NCBI GenBank assembly: GCA_003550305.1
Contig: QKYT01000368.1
Location: forward strand, 1 to 64,000
Source of the DNA: Glomus cerebriforme
Lineage: Eukaryota; Glomeromycota; Glomeromycetes; Glomerales; Glomeraceae
Reading direction: 5' to 3'
DNA length: 64,000 nt
The notes below the pieces were generated by a model that saw only the letters and a list, made by a program, of their open reading frames with translations, was not told the origin of the DNA and searched no databases. The translations under genes and the position numbers were made by a program. Position 1 is the stretch's first letter, and every line of letters begins with the position of its first letter. Below, in pieces: positions 1 through 12,640 of this stretch.

Positions 1-240
1 TTACGTTATTATTTAAAAAATCGTGGTGATGTTATCACGATATCATTATGATATCGTTATGATGCCGTTCAATTTTAGATATTTCAGTAAAGTAATGAGA
101 AATAATTATGATAATTGATTCAATAAAAATTAATTCTAATATCATGTGATTTAAATAATGTAATATTATTAACTATTTAAAAAATGCATAATGTAATTAT
201 GCAGGGCAAAATATTCATGATTAAAGTCCAGTTAACATAT
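1..240. other. AT-rich intergenic sequence
   Basis: No coding signal seen. It ends directly at the target-site duplication of the retroposon that follows. Confidence 0.5.
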
Positions 241-1764
241 AATTATACAGGTACAATTTATTCTCAGGTTCTCTTTTTTGCACAATATGGCGAAGAAGAC
301 TTGTGGCTGCTTCTGGTGAACCCTGAAGTTAGCTTAGCGTGAAGGTTCTTTGGAAGTAAAGACCTTTTCACAGAGTTGAAGGATGGGCTTGGATAATAAG
401 GGAGCTCTTTCTGGTATTCTGGATATAGGAGAAAGTAATCCAGCTGGTTTGATGTTTGGTTGTCTTTTGTTTATTAATTTAGTTTTCATTTTCTGGTCAC
501 TTGTAGGTACCTCTCTCTGAGTAGTTCCTGGAAAGGCGTAGCAAAGCTGTTTTCTTCTTCAAACTCGCTACTTTATATGGGGGAGTGGGGGTATCCAAAA
601 ATTGATCTGCAGCTGATCACTGTTATGTGATTAGTTCCCATTGTTATTACATTCCCTTTAGTTTAGTTTCACAGATGGTGATCCCTTTTGTATGCCCTGA
701 AGGTGTTGAATTTGATTGGATAGTTGAAGAAAATTTTATCTGCTCACTCCTTTCTTATTTTTGTATACTGGAAACTTCGTCAGGAATTGGTCATTATTAG
801 CGTTGGTGTTCCACCTATGTTTTTCCTACCTCATCAGCTGATATTATTACTTGCGTTGTTAGTACTAGCTTTATGCCAAATACATGTAATTAACTTTATA
901 AGGCTGCTGGATCAAATGTGAAGGAATTGCCTATAAAGCATAGGAGCAGAGATCCAGTTGTTGTGAGCAATTTTGGAATCCAAAGTATGCCTGTAACCAA
1001 GTTCTGGAAGCCATCGGAAAGCCTACCATTTTTATTCTTGATGTCCTTCTGGAGACTGGCACCAGCATCCGGCCTGTAGAAAGTTATCAATATTTCAAGC
1101 TGGTTTGAAGATCACACCTATTTTGAGGAGAGATTTAGGTAACCTGAAGGATCATTGGGTAAGGAGGGTAGGACATAGATGATCTTGTTCTAGAATGATG
1201 GAAGATAGGTGAATAGTATTGGAGGTCCAGGCGTGGAATCATTAGGAGAGGAAGTATGTATAGGGTTGGATAGGAAGGAAGTTAGTAGATTAGAGAAAAT
1301 AGCGTTAAAAAAAGTATATAAAATTTCATTAACAAGAGTGGTAGTTTTTACTGCGAGGCAAAGGTATCCTTCTAAATACTCCATTCTTAATGGGCAAGGC
1401 GAGACTTCTCAGACTGGATACATATGGAATTGTACCATACAGTGTGGAATAGCAGTTTCTTTCCCACCTTGCTTCACCGGTAGGTATGAAGTAACTTTGT
1501 CAGGCCTTCTGCTCTTCTCCAAGACTGCAGGCACGTATAAATGCCTAAGGAGGGTTTTCTGGATAGGTAACTGACAGATTTACTACTCACCTGCAATAGA
1601 GAAAGTGCGTACCTTTTGGTAGATATGATGACTTTAATCAAATAAGAGTAACATGTATTATTGTATTACAATAGTGTGCTAATGGTGTATTTTTGAATAA
1701 TCATTAATAAAATTGCAATACACGCTTGAGGTTTAAAAAAAAAAAAAATTATACAGGTACAATT
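241..1764 (+). mobile_element. Retroposon R1: poly(A)-tailed insertion with 18-bp target duplication
   Basis: The insert (259-1746) is flanked by the identical direct repeat aattatacaggtacaatt at 241-258 and 1747-1764. It ends in a run of A, and an AATAAA signal lies about 25 bases before the tail. This is the hallmark of target-primed reverse transcription of a polyadenylated RNA. The body is clearly richer in GC than its surroundings. The longest frame (1209-1574, 121 codons) resembles no protein I know, so the insert looks non-coding or is a LINE fragment. Its last 350 bases match the insert at 38689-39015. Its body is related to that at 57778-59531, including a module around 1040-1110 with GGAGACTGGCACCAGCA and GGTTTGAAGA that occurs twice in the latter. 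Confidence 0.88.
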
Positions 1765-1827
1765 GTAATTTCAATTATATTACATTTATATTTTAAAACT
1801 GTGCAATTTAATTAAGGAATAAGGATA

Positions 1828-1966
1828 TTAGAATCAAAAAGTTTTAAGAATTTTGTTAATTAAATTTATTATATTAGATTAAAAAATTTTAAGGACTTTG
1901 TTAATTAAATTTATTACATTAGATCAAAAAATTTTAAAAACTGCATTAATTAAATTTATTATATCA
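1828..1966. repeat. Tandem repeat, about 45-bp unit, three copies
   Basis: Units begin at 1828, 1874 and 1919. Each reads TTAGAT(C/T)AAAAA followed by TTTTAA and TTAATTAAATTTATTA. It sits just 3' of the retroposon in non-coding AT-rich DNA. Confidence 0.7.
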
Positions 1967-2489
1967 GAACAAAAAAAAAAAATTTATTATATTAAAATCA
2001 AAACTGCATTTATTAAATTACAAATACTTTAATTATGTAGAATGTTATTATATTTATCAGTTCATGTATTAAATATTATAATGAATTTTAAAATTATGAT
2101 ATTCTCAAAAATATAAATACAGAATATTTTTTTGCAACTAAAAACCAAATTATATTTTAATTTTCAAATTAAATTTATAAGATAAACAAATGGCAGCAAT
2201 AGTACCTTATAATTCACTGACATTGGCAGTATTTCAATGAACAATAAATGCTGCTGAACAATTAATTGCAAAAAGGAGAAACCTACATCAGCAATTTGAA
2301 AGAATTGCAAATTATCATCACGGTAATGCCTGAATATTAATAGCAAATAGGATGTTTGCTGCAACTGGCTTTGTAGTGATACCCAAACAATACCATACAA
2401 AATAAAATGTCTTCAAAAGAGGTTATGAAAACCTTATAAGAATAACAAATAATAATAAGAAAGAATTTCTTTCTTACAAACCCTAACAG

Positions 2490-2752
2490 TTTTGATCGAG
2501 CATATTTTAGTGATATGAATGATGAATTTTGGCTGCAGACTGGTAATTATTATTAAGTATCATTAAATTTTATTTAGGCCATTTATTTACATTTTTTATT
2601 AGATTTTAGATTTGTTTAGACGGGAATACAGATGTCAAAATGCTGTACATGATCGCTGTCGATATAAATATCAGTACAGGTCACGAATCATGATCTCTAA
2701 GAAGAGAAAGAAGGGAAAGAAGATCCTCTTTTTAGGATCGATCAAGAAGTAG
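2490..2752 (+). pseudogene. Possible two-exon gene fragment, basic protein of unknown family
   Basis: An exon-like stretch at 2490-2542 ends at GTAATT, and a second begins after ATTTTAG at 2610. Joined in phase they give an open frame through FSDMNDEFW, FRREYRCQN and KKRKKGKK to a TAG at 2750-2752. No start codon is evident, and nothing upstream to 1965 extends it convincingly. It may be the tail of a decayed gene or a chance reading. No function is proposed. Confidence 0.22.
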
Positions 2753-2831
2753 AGATAGTAGAAAAAGAAATAGAAGGAGAAATGGATCCTGACATAGAAG
2801 ATATTATAGACATTAAAATTTTTATTTTTAT

Positions 2832-3756
2832 TTTATTATAGGGAAAATTTATTTCTCACCCCGGGGTGAGATCAATATTACTCACCTCCTGATCACATTT
2901 CCATTTTTAGCATCACCTTTAAACAATGTTTATTTGTTTATCATTCTGATAATAAACTTTTCAAATCTTTTTCTCCTTTCTTTCTTTTCTTTCTTTTTGT
3001 TTTAAAATTTTATTTTAGAAGTTTTCATTAATTAATAAAGCTAAATATTTTTTCAATAGTGGTTTAGAACTTGTGTAAAATTTTATCATAAAGTTATATT
3101 TTATAATTTCAACAAACACGCTTTTCATATTGTATAGANATTTCACAACACAATTTTGTTATTTTAGTTAAACTAAATAGATGAAAAATACTTAAAATAA
3201 TTGTTNAGCAGGTATGNAAATACTTGTATATGGCTAACTCAAGTGGTTNTGGAGTTATGAATTTTTTTTGTAAAAATACTTAAACATGTTTTGTTTTTTT
3301 ACTTTCAAGTGTATTTTGAATACTTTGGCCAAAGAAAACAAGCTAAGAAAACTTAAGTAAAATTGTTCAGCAGGTATGGAAATAATTGTATATTAATTTT
3401 CATAAGGCTAGCTCAAGTGATTATGAAGTTATGAATTTTTTTGTAAAAATACTTTTAAAAACGTGTTTTGTTTTTTTACTTTCAAGCATAATTTGAACAC
3501 TTTGGCCAAAGAAAATAAGTAATGAAAGCTTAAGTAAAGTTGTTTAGCAGGCATGAAAATAATTGCATATTAATTTTCATGAGGCTAGTTCAAGTGGTTA
3601 TGGAGTTATGAATTTTTTTGTAATAATATTAAAGACGCATTTTTGGAAAAAATTTAAAATGCAATCATTAACATTATATATCATTATATGATCACGTGAT
3701 GGGGTGAGGAATATTGATCTTACTCGAGGTGAGGAATAAATTTTCCCTTTATTATA
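2832..3756. mobile_element. Mutator-like non-autonomous TIR element with internal tandem repeats
   Basis: The element spans 2841-3747 (907 bp) between exact 9-bp direct repeats tttattata (2832-2840, 3748-3756). Its ends are inverted repeats of about 55 bp that start GGGAAAATTTATT and include CTCACC, GATCAATATT and TGATCA blocks. A 9-bp duplication with long TIRs is characteristic of Mutator-like elements. There is no transposase frame. The interior holds three tandem copies of a 160-177 bp unit (see separate entry). Several ambiguous bases suggest that collapsed near-identical copies were assembled here. Confidence 0.85.
3203..3660. repeat. Tandem repeat inside the TIR element, about 160-177 bp unit, three copies
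   Basis: Each unit begins GTT(N/C/T)AGCAGG(T/C)ATG (3203, 3365, 3542). It continues through GAGTTATGAATTTTTTTGTAA and, in the first two copies, ACTTTGGCCAAAGAAAA. The copies differ by substitutions and short indels. Confidence 0.85.
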
Positions 3757-4901
3757 TTATAATTAAATTTTGTTATTTATCAATTATTGTTATTACATTA
3801 TTTTAATTTTGACAATAAAAAAATAAAATTATTTACTAAATATTATGATAATACAAAGTAATTATTCTATCTCAAGCAATCATTTTTTTTGCATTTACTA
3901 TATTCTACGAATATACTTATAATCAAAGGTCCAGTGCTTTATAAATTAATTTAAATGCTGAAACTTTAATTAAATCATATAAAAAGTATTGCCAAAACAC
4001 CAAAACAGGTTTGGCAAGTTTTGGCAGTTTTTTGATTTTGATAGGTTTCGCAGTTTTGGCAGTTTTTGATAATTTTGCAAAACTAGTTTCGGCAGTTTCG
4101 TATATGGCATTCTGTCGAAACCTTCTAGTTTTGGTAAGCAATCTTATTTCTATAATCACATCATATAGGTTTTTTATAATCATACCTTTTTTTTCAGTCC
4201 TAAGAGGTGTGATTATATAGAAGGATGACTGTATTTGATTTTTTTCATTTTTGTCAAAATTAATTTATCTATTTTTGAATATGATCAGCAAAGTTCATTT
4301 GTTCATATATAAAGTTAAAACCAGTATTTTTAATCTACTTTATTTCTTAAGTACAGGTTAAAATATACTTATTCCAAAAGTTTTAAGTTTATATTATGAT
4401 TAGTTCAAAAATAATTTATAAATTTGTATTTTTGTAAATTACATGTCCCACTTTAGATAATTCCCAAAAAAAGAGATTTTTCTTAAAAAAAGAAAATTGG
4501 TTTGAAGGATTATATTATACATGCATAATTATTTTTTTTTTTTTTACTGTAAAACCAACCTTCCTTTATTGTGATTTTTATTATTATCAGTTATATCATA
4601 TTTAATATGTTTATTACAATTTGCTACTATTTTTTAATAAATAATTAATCTTCAAGATAACATGCTGCCACATGATTGATGTGAATTTGGGACAAAACAT
4701 TGGGTTAAAGAATATCCATATATCAATGCCACTTAATATTTTTTCAATATCATAAAAATTATAATAAATAGTTATTATATAATTATGAAAGACTGTTTTT
4801 CAATAATCATGCAAATAAAAAATTTATAAATGAGAATAGTAAGAAATACATATTTTTTATAAATAATATAAAAAAAAAAAAATTGCAGCTATTTTATTAT
4901 T
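3757..4901. other. Intergenic AT-rich region with old dispersed repeat
   Basis: No gene is supported. Positions 3985-4105 are rich in short TTTTGGCAG / GCCAAAAC repeats in both orientations. Positions 4225-4390 share blocks such as GATCAGCAAAG and CATATATAAAGT with segments near 34440-34560 and 44780-44840, so this is an old copy of a dispersed element. Confidence 0.5.
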
Positions 4902-7840
4902 TTATAATTCTAAAGGGATATTTTCATCATACCACCAAGTTTTTAAAGTTTTATCATCACTACAACTAACAAATAAACTTTGTTTTTGGTTCCAAACGGC
5001 ATTATAGACCATTCCCGTATGACCTCTTAATTTCTGTAAGACTTCACCAGTATCTTGATCCCAAATATATACGATTCCATCCTATTAAATAAATGTCAAA
5101 AAAATGATTCCTCTTAATTATAAAGAATAAGGAAAAAATTTTATATGATAGTTTACCTCTGAACCTCCAGCAATTAAAGAATTATTTACAAAACAAGAAC
5201 GAATAAAATTTTTTGAAGTATTTTGATGTCCTTTTAATCTTCTTATAGGACGAACCTAAATACATAATATTATATAAAGGTTTCCATGAAAAATGGTCAG
5301 ATTTTATTCATGTTCATTACTTACCATCCTTACATCCCATAATCTGTTAGAATTATCTTTAGAACTACTTAATAATAAAGTTCCACTAGAATTCATTGCC
5401 ACAGAAGTTACTTCACCCAAATGTGAAGAAATTGTTCTTATGCATAAACCTGATACAATGTCCCAAAATTTTATTGTATTATCCTTTGAGCTTTTAATAG
5501 AGAGAAAAAAGATGAGATTGAGAATAAATCTAATGAATAGTGATCTTTGCAATACATACCCACTAACTATTAAATTACCCAATGGATTAAATATGGTTTT
5601 GGATACTGATAATTGATGACCCGTAAAAGTTTTTACCAATCGGCCTGCTGAAACATCATAAAGTCTTATAATCTTATCATAGCCGCCTGTTACAATATGA
5701 TTCTTTTACATAATATTAATTAGAATTATTTAATTTAAATATTAATTACGTTTTTTAAAAAAAAAATACTTACATCTCCGGGATGAAATTTAACGGAATA
5801 CACATCACTAGAGCTTTCAGAAAATGAAGCTATACAACTGTGCTTACTTGTCTTCATATCCCAAAGCTATTTATTTTATTAATTTAGAGGTGAACTTACC
5901 ATAAATTAATTATTGAACGAACAAAAATAATTTACAAACCTTAATACTTCCATCACCACTAGCGCTTGACACCAATGAACCATTTTTATTTGATGAAACA
6001 TCCCAAATTCGGGATTCATGGCCTTCCAAAATTCCAATTTCTTTTGAACTTTCAGTATCCCAAATTCTTAGCGTATTATCACTATAATATATATAAATAA
6101 AAAAGGGTTAGAATGCAGGTTTTGAAAAAAGCAAATTTTTTTAACATTTTACCTTGAACCACTAACAATTTCTCGTCCTTCTTCTCCAATGAACTCTACA
6201 CATTTAACATTGCCATGATGCCCAACCAAAGTTGCACGTACTGCATTCGGTATTACGAAACTGGTATAGTCTTGTAATAAGGTATTTACGCGTGGGGCTA
6301 CGCGTGGATGATATCGAGAAAATTCAATTTGGTATGCAACAGCTTGCCGAAGTAGTGTAAGAAGTCGATTGGGGGGCACATACACGGAACCTTTCTCGGT
6401 GAGAAATCATTGAATGTTTCTGCTATTTTTCCACAAACACGATGAAAATACGCAAAGAAAAATTCCAACAAAATTGGTTAAAAAAAAAATTCTCAGATCT
6501 GATGCATACCATCCTTATCTGTATTCTCAAAATTGAGCATATTTTGGAATTGTTCAACTAATTTCTCCCTAAATCATTATTAAAAAAAAATGATTAATTA
6601 TTATGCCAATATTGAGAAAATTTGTACTCAAAATACAAAACCTTGCTGGTCCAATTCCTTCCCAACTCTTGAATGAAGGTGCATCATGAACAGCTTTTGC
6701 AGTTAACAAATAACATAAGTCTTTAAATTCATTTGGCGTTGTTTGATAAAGTTCAAGTGGTTTCAGTCTTCTGTTAAGAAACGTGAAAGCCTAAATACAA
6801 AAAATTATTTACTTGCTATACGTGACTAAAAGAAAATATTTAACTTGTAGCTTACCTTTTGAGTCTCCTGATACTCAATATATTCAAGATATTGTTGTTT
6901 GTACACAGCGTATAAAAAACTTTTTTGATTTTTCACCAAAGGATTAGCACTCAGTTTTTCAACTTCTGCCCAATCTCCATCTAGCACATAGAAATAGCTA
7001 ATTGTAAAAATCTTTACAATCTAAGATTGCTTGCCGAAACTCCTAGGTTTCAACAATGCCAAATGTCAAACCATATTAAAATCTTACTAACAAACCTGGT
7101 GAACTATATTAAAACTTGCCAAAATAGGGAGGAGTTTCGGCAAGCAACAATTTATCTCAATAGAAATTAAACTCATCAATATTACCAAGGATCGCTTTCT
7201 TCAAACGCTTAACTTCAATGACGCGTTCTTCTCTCTCATGCCATTTCACATTCGCCTCATCATGGACAGTCATTTTTGATGCAGTATATCCTTCATCCGA
7301 AAGATATTGAACTATCATACGAATTATATCCTATTATAATCAAAAATATCAGCATCAATAATATACGAATTGACGAGATTAGAATCTTCAAAGTTTTACC
7401 TCGCGTATTTTAGGATCTTCAGGATTAAAAATATCCTCAGTAGGTCTGATACATTTTAAATGCGCACCAACATGATGATGTGATGTAGCCAAAGCGGCAA
7501 GACTTAAAAAAGAAATTTATAATTCTCGATAAATTTTCCAAAAATAAACTTCAAATTTTAAGATTAAAAAATATTTACCTTTTACGTCTATTACTCAATT
7601 CGTTTAATTCATCATCGCTTCCAGTAGTTCTTTGGCCAGCTTTTGAAGCTGTTTCACTTTTTTTACTCGAACAATCACTGAATTCCTCAAATTTTTCCTC
7701 ACCTTTTATATTTATTGTTGTTAGCTTTTTTAAATACGTTATATTTATTTATTAGATTCGCTTAATCTATAATTTATTTCAACAAAACATTGCACGTTCT
7801 TGGGAATTACCAAGTTAAAGTCACCACTTGTCTCAGACAT
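4902..7840 (-). CDS. LisH/CTLH-domain WD40-repeat protein
   Basis: About 14 short exons give a protein of roughly 600 residues. A low-complexity N-terminus is followed by a LisH-like motif (IIRMIVQYLSDEGYTA), a CTLH-like helical region (NPLVKN, YLEYIEYQE), the linker VPPNRLLTLLRQAVAYQIE and about seven WD40 blades to the C-terminus (VKTFTGHQ, IKFWDI, RLWDV, VYIWD). This order is that of scaffold proteins such as SMU1 and WDR26, and the VPPNRL segment resembles SMU1. I cannot assign it to one orthologue. The start is ATG at 7838-7840, with a 10-codon first exon; the reading frame holds across the junctions I joined. Stop at 4902-4904. The intron near 6985-7185 carries a foldback element. A role as a protein-interaction scaffold is inferred from the family. 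Confidence 0.82.
7027..7147. mobile_element. Small foldback (MITE-like) element inside an intron
   Basis: Perfect 17-bp inverted repeats TTGCTTGCCGAAACTCC (7027-7043) and its complement (7131-7147) enclose about 85 bp. The element lies in an intron of the WD40 gene, between the LisH exon and the next. No clear target duplication is seen. Confidence 0.65.
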
Positions 7841-8237
7841 TTCTTAAGAGACAAGGCCAGTTCATTCGACGTAAACTGATCAAAAAAGAATTCGTAGTTA
7901 GAAAAAAATTTTTTATTGATCTGCATACTCACCTGATATCAAACCAACTGACCACATATTCGGATTGGTTAACAGATTCTGCGAATAACAAAATCATTGT
8001 TCAAAAATTCAAAATATTTCCTAGCATTTCAGAGCAACTTTCTATCGATTCATTATGTACAAAATATTTAGTTCACACTTACAGGTTCTGCGCCATTGAA
8101 GAAAAGAAAAAAAAAAAAAATACTGCAATATATTAAAAATAAATCCATTGTTATTTTATTAAAATTACAATTATGATGTCCATTTCTATTACAATAATTA
8201 ATTAATAGCCCCCCATTCTCTCTTAAAATAAAAGATC
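7841..8237. other. Intergenic region between WD40 gene and chitin synthase
   Basis: It holds the WD40 gene's upstream region and the chitin synthase 3' flank. An open frame on the plus strand (7828-8136) has no recognisable protein and overlaps the WD40 start. I see no RNA gene. Confidence 0.45.
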
Positions 8238-11200
8238 TTATTTAATAAGACCATCAAATATACTTTCAGTAAATAACCTAAATATTAAATAAATACAGCT
8301 ACCAATAAATCTGAAAGCAGCTAAACAAGCAACACTCCAAAGTATAAAAGCAAAATAAAAGTTACCCTTTTGTTCTGAAGTAAAGACCTCTAAAGTAGGA
8401 CTAAAACTAGTTATAACAGCAATTAAAATACCATTTGAAATCATCCAAGAGAACACAAGATAAGTTCTAAACATCGCATTTTTTTCTTTTTGTGCTTCTT
8501 CTAATTTCTTTTGTAATTCTTTTATTTCCTCCTTAGTGTATTCCTTGTTTCTCTCTTTCTCTTCTTGTCTTGATTTTTCTTGTATTTTTAAAATCTCTTG
8601 CTTTTTTGGATCCAATAAATCTTGTACTTTTTCATATTCTTCATCAATATTTTCCGGCATGGATACTGTAGCATCTTGACCTTCTTTTACATCAACTTTA
8701 TCTTTTTCATCATGTTCTTTTTTCTTAGGTTCTCCTTTTGTTCCCCAACTAAAAAAAAAAGAGGAAAGGAAAACGTCGTTAATTATTGATTTTTTTTTCA
8801 AAAAAAAATCCTTTCACGTTTCCCTTAACTTACCTAACATCATGAATATTACAGAAAGCATAAACATTTAAAACATTAACATAAAAGGGTACTAATAACA
8901 TATATTGCAAAAAACTATGGAACATATGACCTGGCTCAAAAAATAAGAAACTAGCAAGAAAATATAATCCATATGTACTTATTAATGATATTATAACATT
9001 TCTAAAAGTGTAATCATTAAAAATACTATTCACAGTATTTACATCGGGACCATTCAGCTGCACTTTTGAAGCTGTAACTCCTTTATAAGTTATCCATGCT
9101 GCCGCGAATAACATATATACCATTAAAACCGCAAAAAATACTGTAGAAAATACATATGCCCATTTTGCACTATAAGGTTTCAATAAGTTTGTAATTAAAA
9201 TTAGAGGATCATTAATGATAAAATTAATGAGTATAAACATGAAATTTACCTTTTCGGTTTATTACCCAAAGCTAATGCAAATTGGAAAATAATTAACGCT
9301 ATATAAATATACTTCAAAAAACTGAATATAATTGTTCCAGCTGTCTTACTCCAGAGACCACTAATAGCCTGTTCATCTGTTGCAAGCGAATTTCCCAAAA
9401 TAAAAAACGTTAAATAAAGATTCCCCTAAAATAGAGCAGGTTATCATTATACAAATCTTATTTAGTAGATCAAACTTGTTTTTCATATCGATATATAACT
9501 TACCAATGCAAACCAAGAAAAAGCTAAATTATAAGTTTGGTAGAACATTTCAATTAATAATAGTGTTTTCCTCCAAGCTGTATGACGACTTCTCCAAATG
9601 TTAAAAGTATGGGAAATAGCAAAAAGACTAGCAAAGAAACTTCCATTTAACCAACGGCGACGTTGACGAATTAATTCAATTATATCATCAGGTACATCTG
9701 TTTCAGCATAAGCTGATTTAACATAATGTAATACCCAAGAAGCATTTCTTTTTGAAACTAATTCAAAACAAAGAATACGATCTTCTGCTAAATACATATT
9801 TGCCTCAAATAAACCAGTTTTGATTTTTTCATCCTTTATTTTTCCATCAGAACCAATTAGTTTCTGAGCATGAAGTTTTTCACCCATAAAATAAGAAGCT
9901 AATGGACCAACTTCTTCATCTGTACCATGAACTTTTTCATTCGCTAACGCGGCATAACGATAAGCAGAAAAGGCACCAGGTAATACAGTAATATAACCAA
10001 ATACGGATTCTAAAGGTTTATCCAAAATATTTGACATTTTGTATTCAAAATTTTGAGCAGCTACGAGAGGATTGAGTAAATTTTCTCTGTGTTTTCCTTT
10101 CATTGCAATAATTTCACCACAAGCACCTCCAATATAAGGGTTCATATCGAAAGCTTTCCATAAATGATAAATAGAATTCCCACCAGGTTTAGTACCAGCA
10201 TCTAATAAAATACAAACGTTTGGATTTAGGTTTCTACCAAAAGCATTAAAAAACCATCTATGAGAATTGATTTTCTTTGTATTTTCTTCTTTAAGACAAA
10301 ATAAGACTTGAATTGGTGTATAATCAACTTTCTCTCCCACTGGTTTCATATCGGGATCAAGACAAAGTTGAGAAGTATATTCAAAAATATGTGCGGTCAC
10401 AGATTTATTGTCTACTTCTTTCTTTATTACTCCTTCTTGATATACTCCTATAGCTGCTAAATAAGCTTTCGTAGTTTTATTGATTTCTTCATATCCATCG
10501 GATACAACACATACAACAACTTTTTTCCATCCGTCTTTATCCCAAACACGTGATCTATCACGTTTACATAATTTATGAATATTTTTCACAACTCCATAAA
10601 ATGTACGTGCAAATAATTGTGCGTCTTCATTATACATTGTGATAACTATAAATATTTCAATTTGATGTCTTTTATAAATCTCTTGTCTAAGTACATATTT
10701 TTCTTTTTGAAAATCATCTGGATCACATGTACAAGCAGTATATCTAACTTTATCAAATTCTTCTTCACCTCTCCGTGGAACTGAAGTTGTTAATTTAGTA
10801 GATACAGGACAATTATAAACAAAATGTCCATTGTCCAATCTAACTTGTTGTTGTTTATAACGCCGTGGTTGTATAATTGGAACTTCACCAACATGTATTT
10901 GTGATTCAGGTTGAGTTTGTTGAGTTTGTATTATTTCTACAGTAAATTGACCTGAATTATTTTGTGAAGAAATAGTTGAACCTGGTATTTGTTGTGGAAA
11001 TTCCGATGACGTAGAAGAACTTGATTGTTGATGATGTGGTGTTGGCATAAATTCAGTTCCTGTATTACTATTAATAGTATTATTATAAGAAAAGTCACTA
11101 GAAGAAGAATCCTGTCTAGGAAATGGTGCAAGTGGTTGAGGTGGATATAAATTTGATGGTGGACCATTAGGATAAGTTGAAGATGATTGAGGAGAAAAAC

Positions 11201-11285
11201 TATATGGTGAATATGTTCCTCCCACTGGTGGTGGTGGAGGTGGTGGTGGTGGGTATCCTCCTTGTCCTTGTCCGTATCCTGACAT
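8238..11285 (-). CDS. Chitin synthase (division 1, class I/II-like)
   Basis: UDP-GlcNAc-dependent beta-1,4-glycosyltransferase that extrudes chitin across the plasma membrane. Four exons (11285-9504, 9425-9250, 9169-8834, 8748-8238) join in frame to 934 residues, the usual family length. A Pro/Gln/Ser-rich N-terminus with a run of nine prolines precedes the catalytic domain: [10 protein letters not shown] near residue 210, VVSDG, a [10 protein letters not shown] segment, LAEDRIL, and the acceptor-site signature QRRRW followed by LNGSFFA. Several membrane helices follow (exons 2-4), interrupted by a lysine/glutamate-rich, probably coiled-coil stretch near 8480-8740. The motif set and order match division 1 enzymes rather than the myosin-fused classes. 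The start is the first ATG before the Gly/Pro-rich segment. Key residues look intact. Confidence 0.95.
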
Positions 11286-12640
11286 TTTTCTTTTTCCTTT
11301 CTAAATTACAAATTCTAAATAATATGCGAATAAATTTTTTTTATCTAGTTTTTTTTTNTTCTTTTTATTTTTTTTATTTCATTAGATTCAAAAAATTTTT
11401 CATTCAAAGGAAAAAAAAAAAACCTTTTTTTTATTATTTTAAAATCGAATGTCTTTATATGGGTTTACAATGGTACTCTACTAAAAAAAAGGGGATCATT
11501 TATTATTAGTAACAATCAAATGAACACAAACTATAAATGATTAATATAAAATTAGTTAGTGAAATTTATAGATTAAAAAATCGTTCGGAAATCTTAGCTA
11601 CAATCTCCATTGGCAATAATTGGCGGTTGCCGTGTTGGTAGTACATATGAAAAATCAATACATATGGTAGTTAATGCAGAATTGTTATTTTCATTAGAAT
11701 ATTACTATATGCGGAATTGAGAATTCTCGAAAGAAAATTTACTACGCCTAAATAGGTTGTATCTAAGCTTTGAAATTTTGCAGATTATGAACGTCGTTTT
11801 AACAGTTTTACGAACTTTTTCGTCCAACAGATCATGAAAATATTCGAGCAGAATTTGAAAAGAACTTATGCGGATAAACTAATTTTCTGTAAAAATTCAA
11901 TAATCATTGCAAAAAAAAAAAGAATGGACCGAAGATTTATTAAATTACTAAAATGTAAAAAATATAATAATGATATTAAAATAAATCGTTTAAAATTAAC
12001 TACATTCAATTAGGTTATGTTAATCATACAAAATTTGCTGTTTATTGTGATTAATTATTCATCTGTAGCAAAAACTATTAATCTTGATATAAAGATATTT
12101 AACTCAAATTATTTGATGATTTAATAATTATAGATTAGATCGTTCATTAACAACGAAAGAGGAAAAATTTTAATTGAATATGAACATTATATTCGTAATG
12201 GACCAATCGTAGAAATTCCTAAAGAAATTCCATTCGAAGAAGGTAATTAATTAAATATTACAAGAAACAAATTTTCATTGTCACGTTTTATAAAACTGAT
12301 TAGCCACGATTTTGTTTTTTTTTTAAAAAAAAAAATTTGACTCATATTACTCACATAGATGATATCTGATGATTGATTCGAGTAAAATTTATTACTAATT
12401 ATATAATGATTTATTAAAAAAAATAACATCATTTTAAAGTAAGAATCTATCAACGAAATTTTATTTAATTTTTATTTAATACGTAATGAATTAGTTTAAT
12501 TAATATTCTCAAGACGTCTCTTTCATTTTTTCGTCTATTCGTAAAAAGTACTTCCCTTTTCATAAAAAAACTACGAGCAAAAAATATCTTCTTTTTCCTT
12601 ACAATTTATATTCTTTCGAATCGTAATCGATAAAAAAAAT
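11286..12640. other. Divergent intergenic region with possible gene relic
   Basis: Promoter space for chitin synthase (-) and the RRM gene (+). Poly-T tracts follow the chitin synthase start. Exon-like pieces occur on the plus strand: 11790-11885 encodes YERRFNSF and FEQNLKRTYAD, and 12140-12250 encodes KILIEYEHYIRNGPIVEIP before TAA at 12248-12250. Both have acceptor-like AG in front, but I cannot build a gene with a start, so this may be a relic. Confidence 0.35.

Noticed and set aside
1209..1574. 121-codon frame in retroposon R1
   Set aside because: No known motif, and the frame is not kept in the related R4 and R7 copies, so it is not supported as coding.
5293..5616. 107-codon plus-strand frame
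   Set aside because: Antisense shadow of WD40 exons that read correctly on the minus strand.
7828..8136. 102-codon plus-strand frame
   Set aside because: Overlaps the WD40 gene's start region, has no recognisable domain and ends in a poly-A tract; probably antisense chance.
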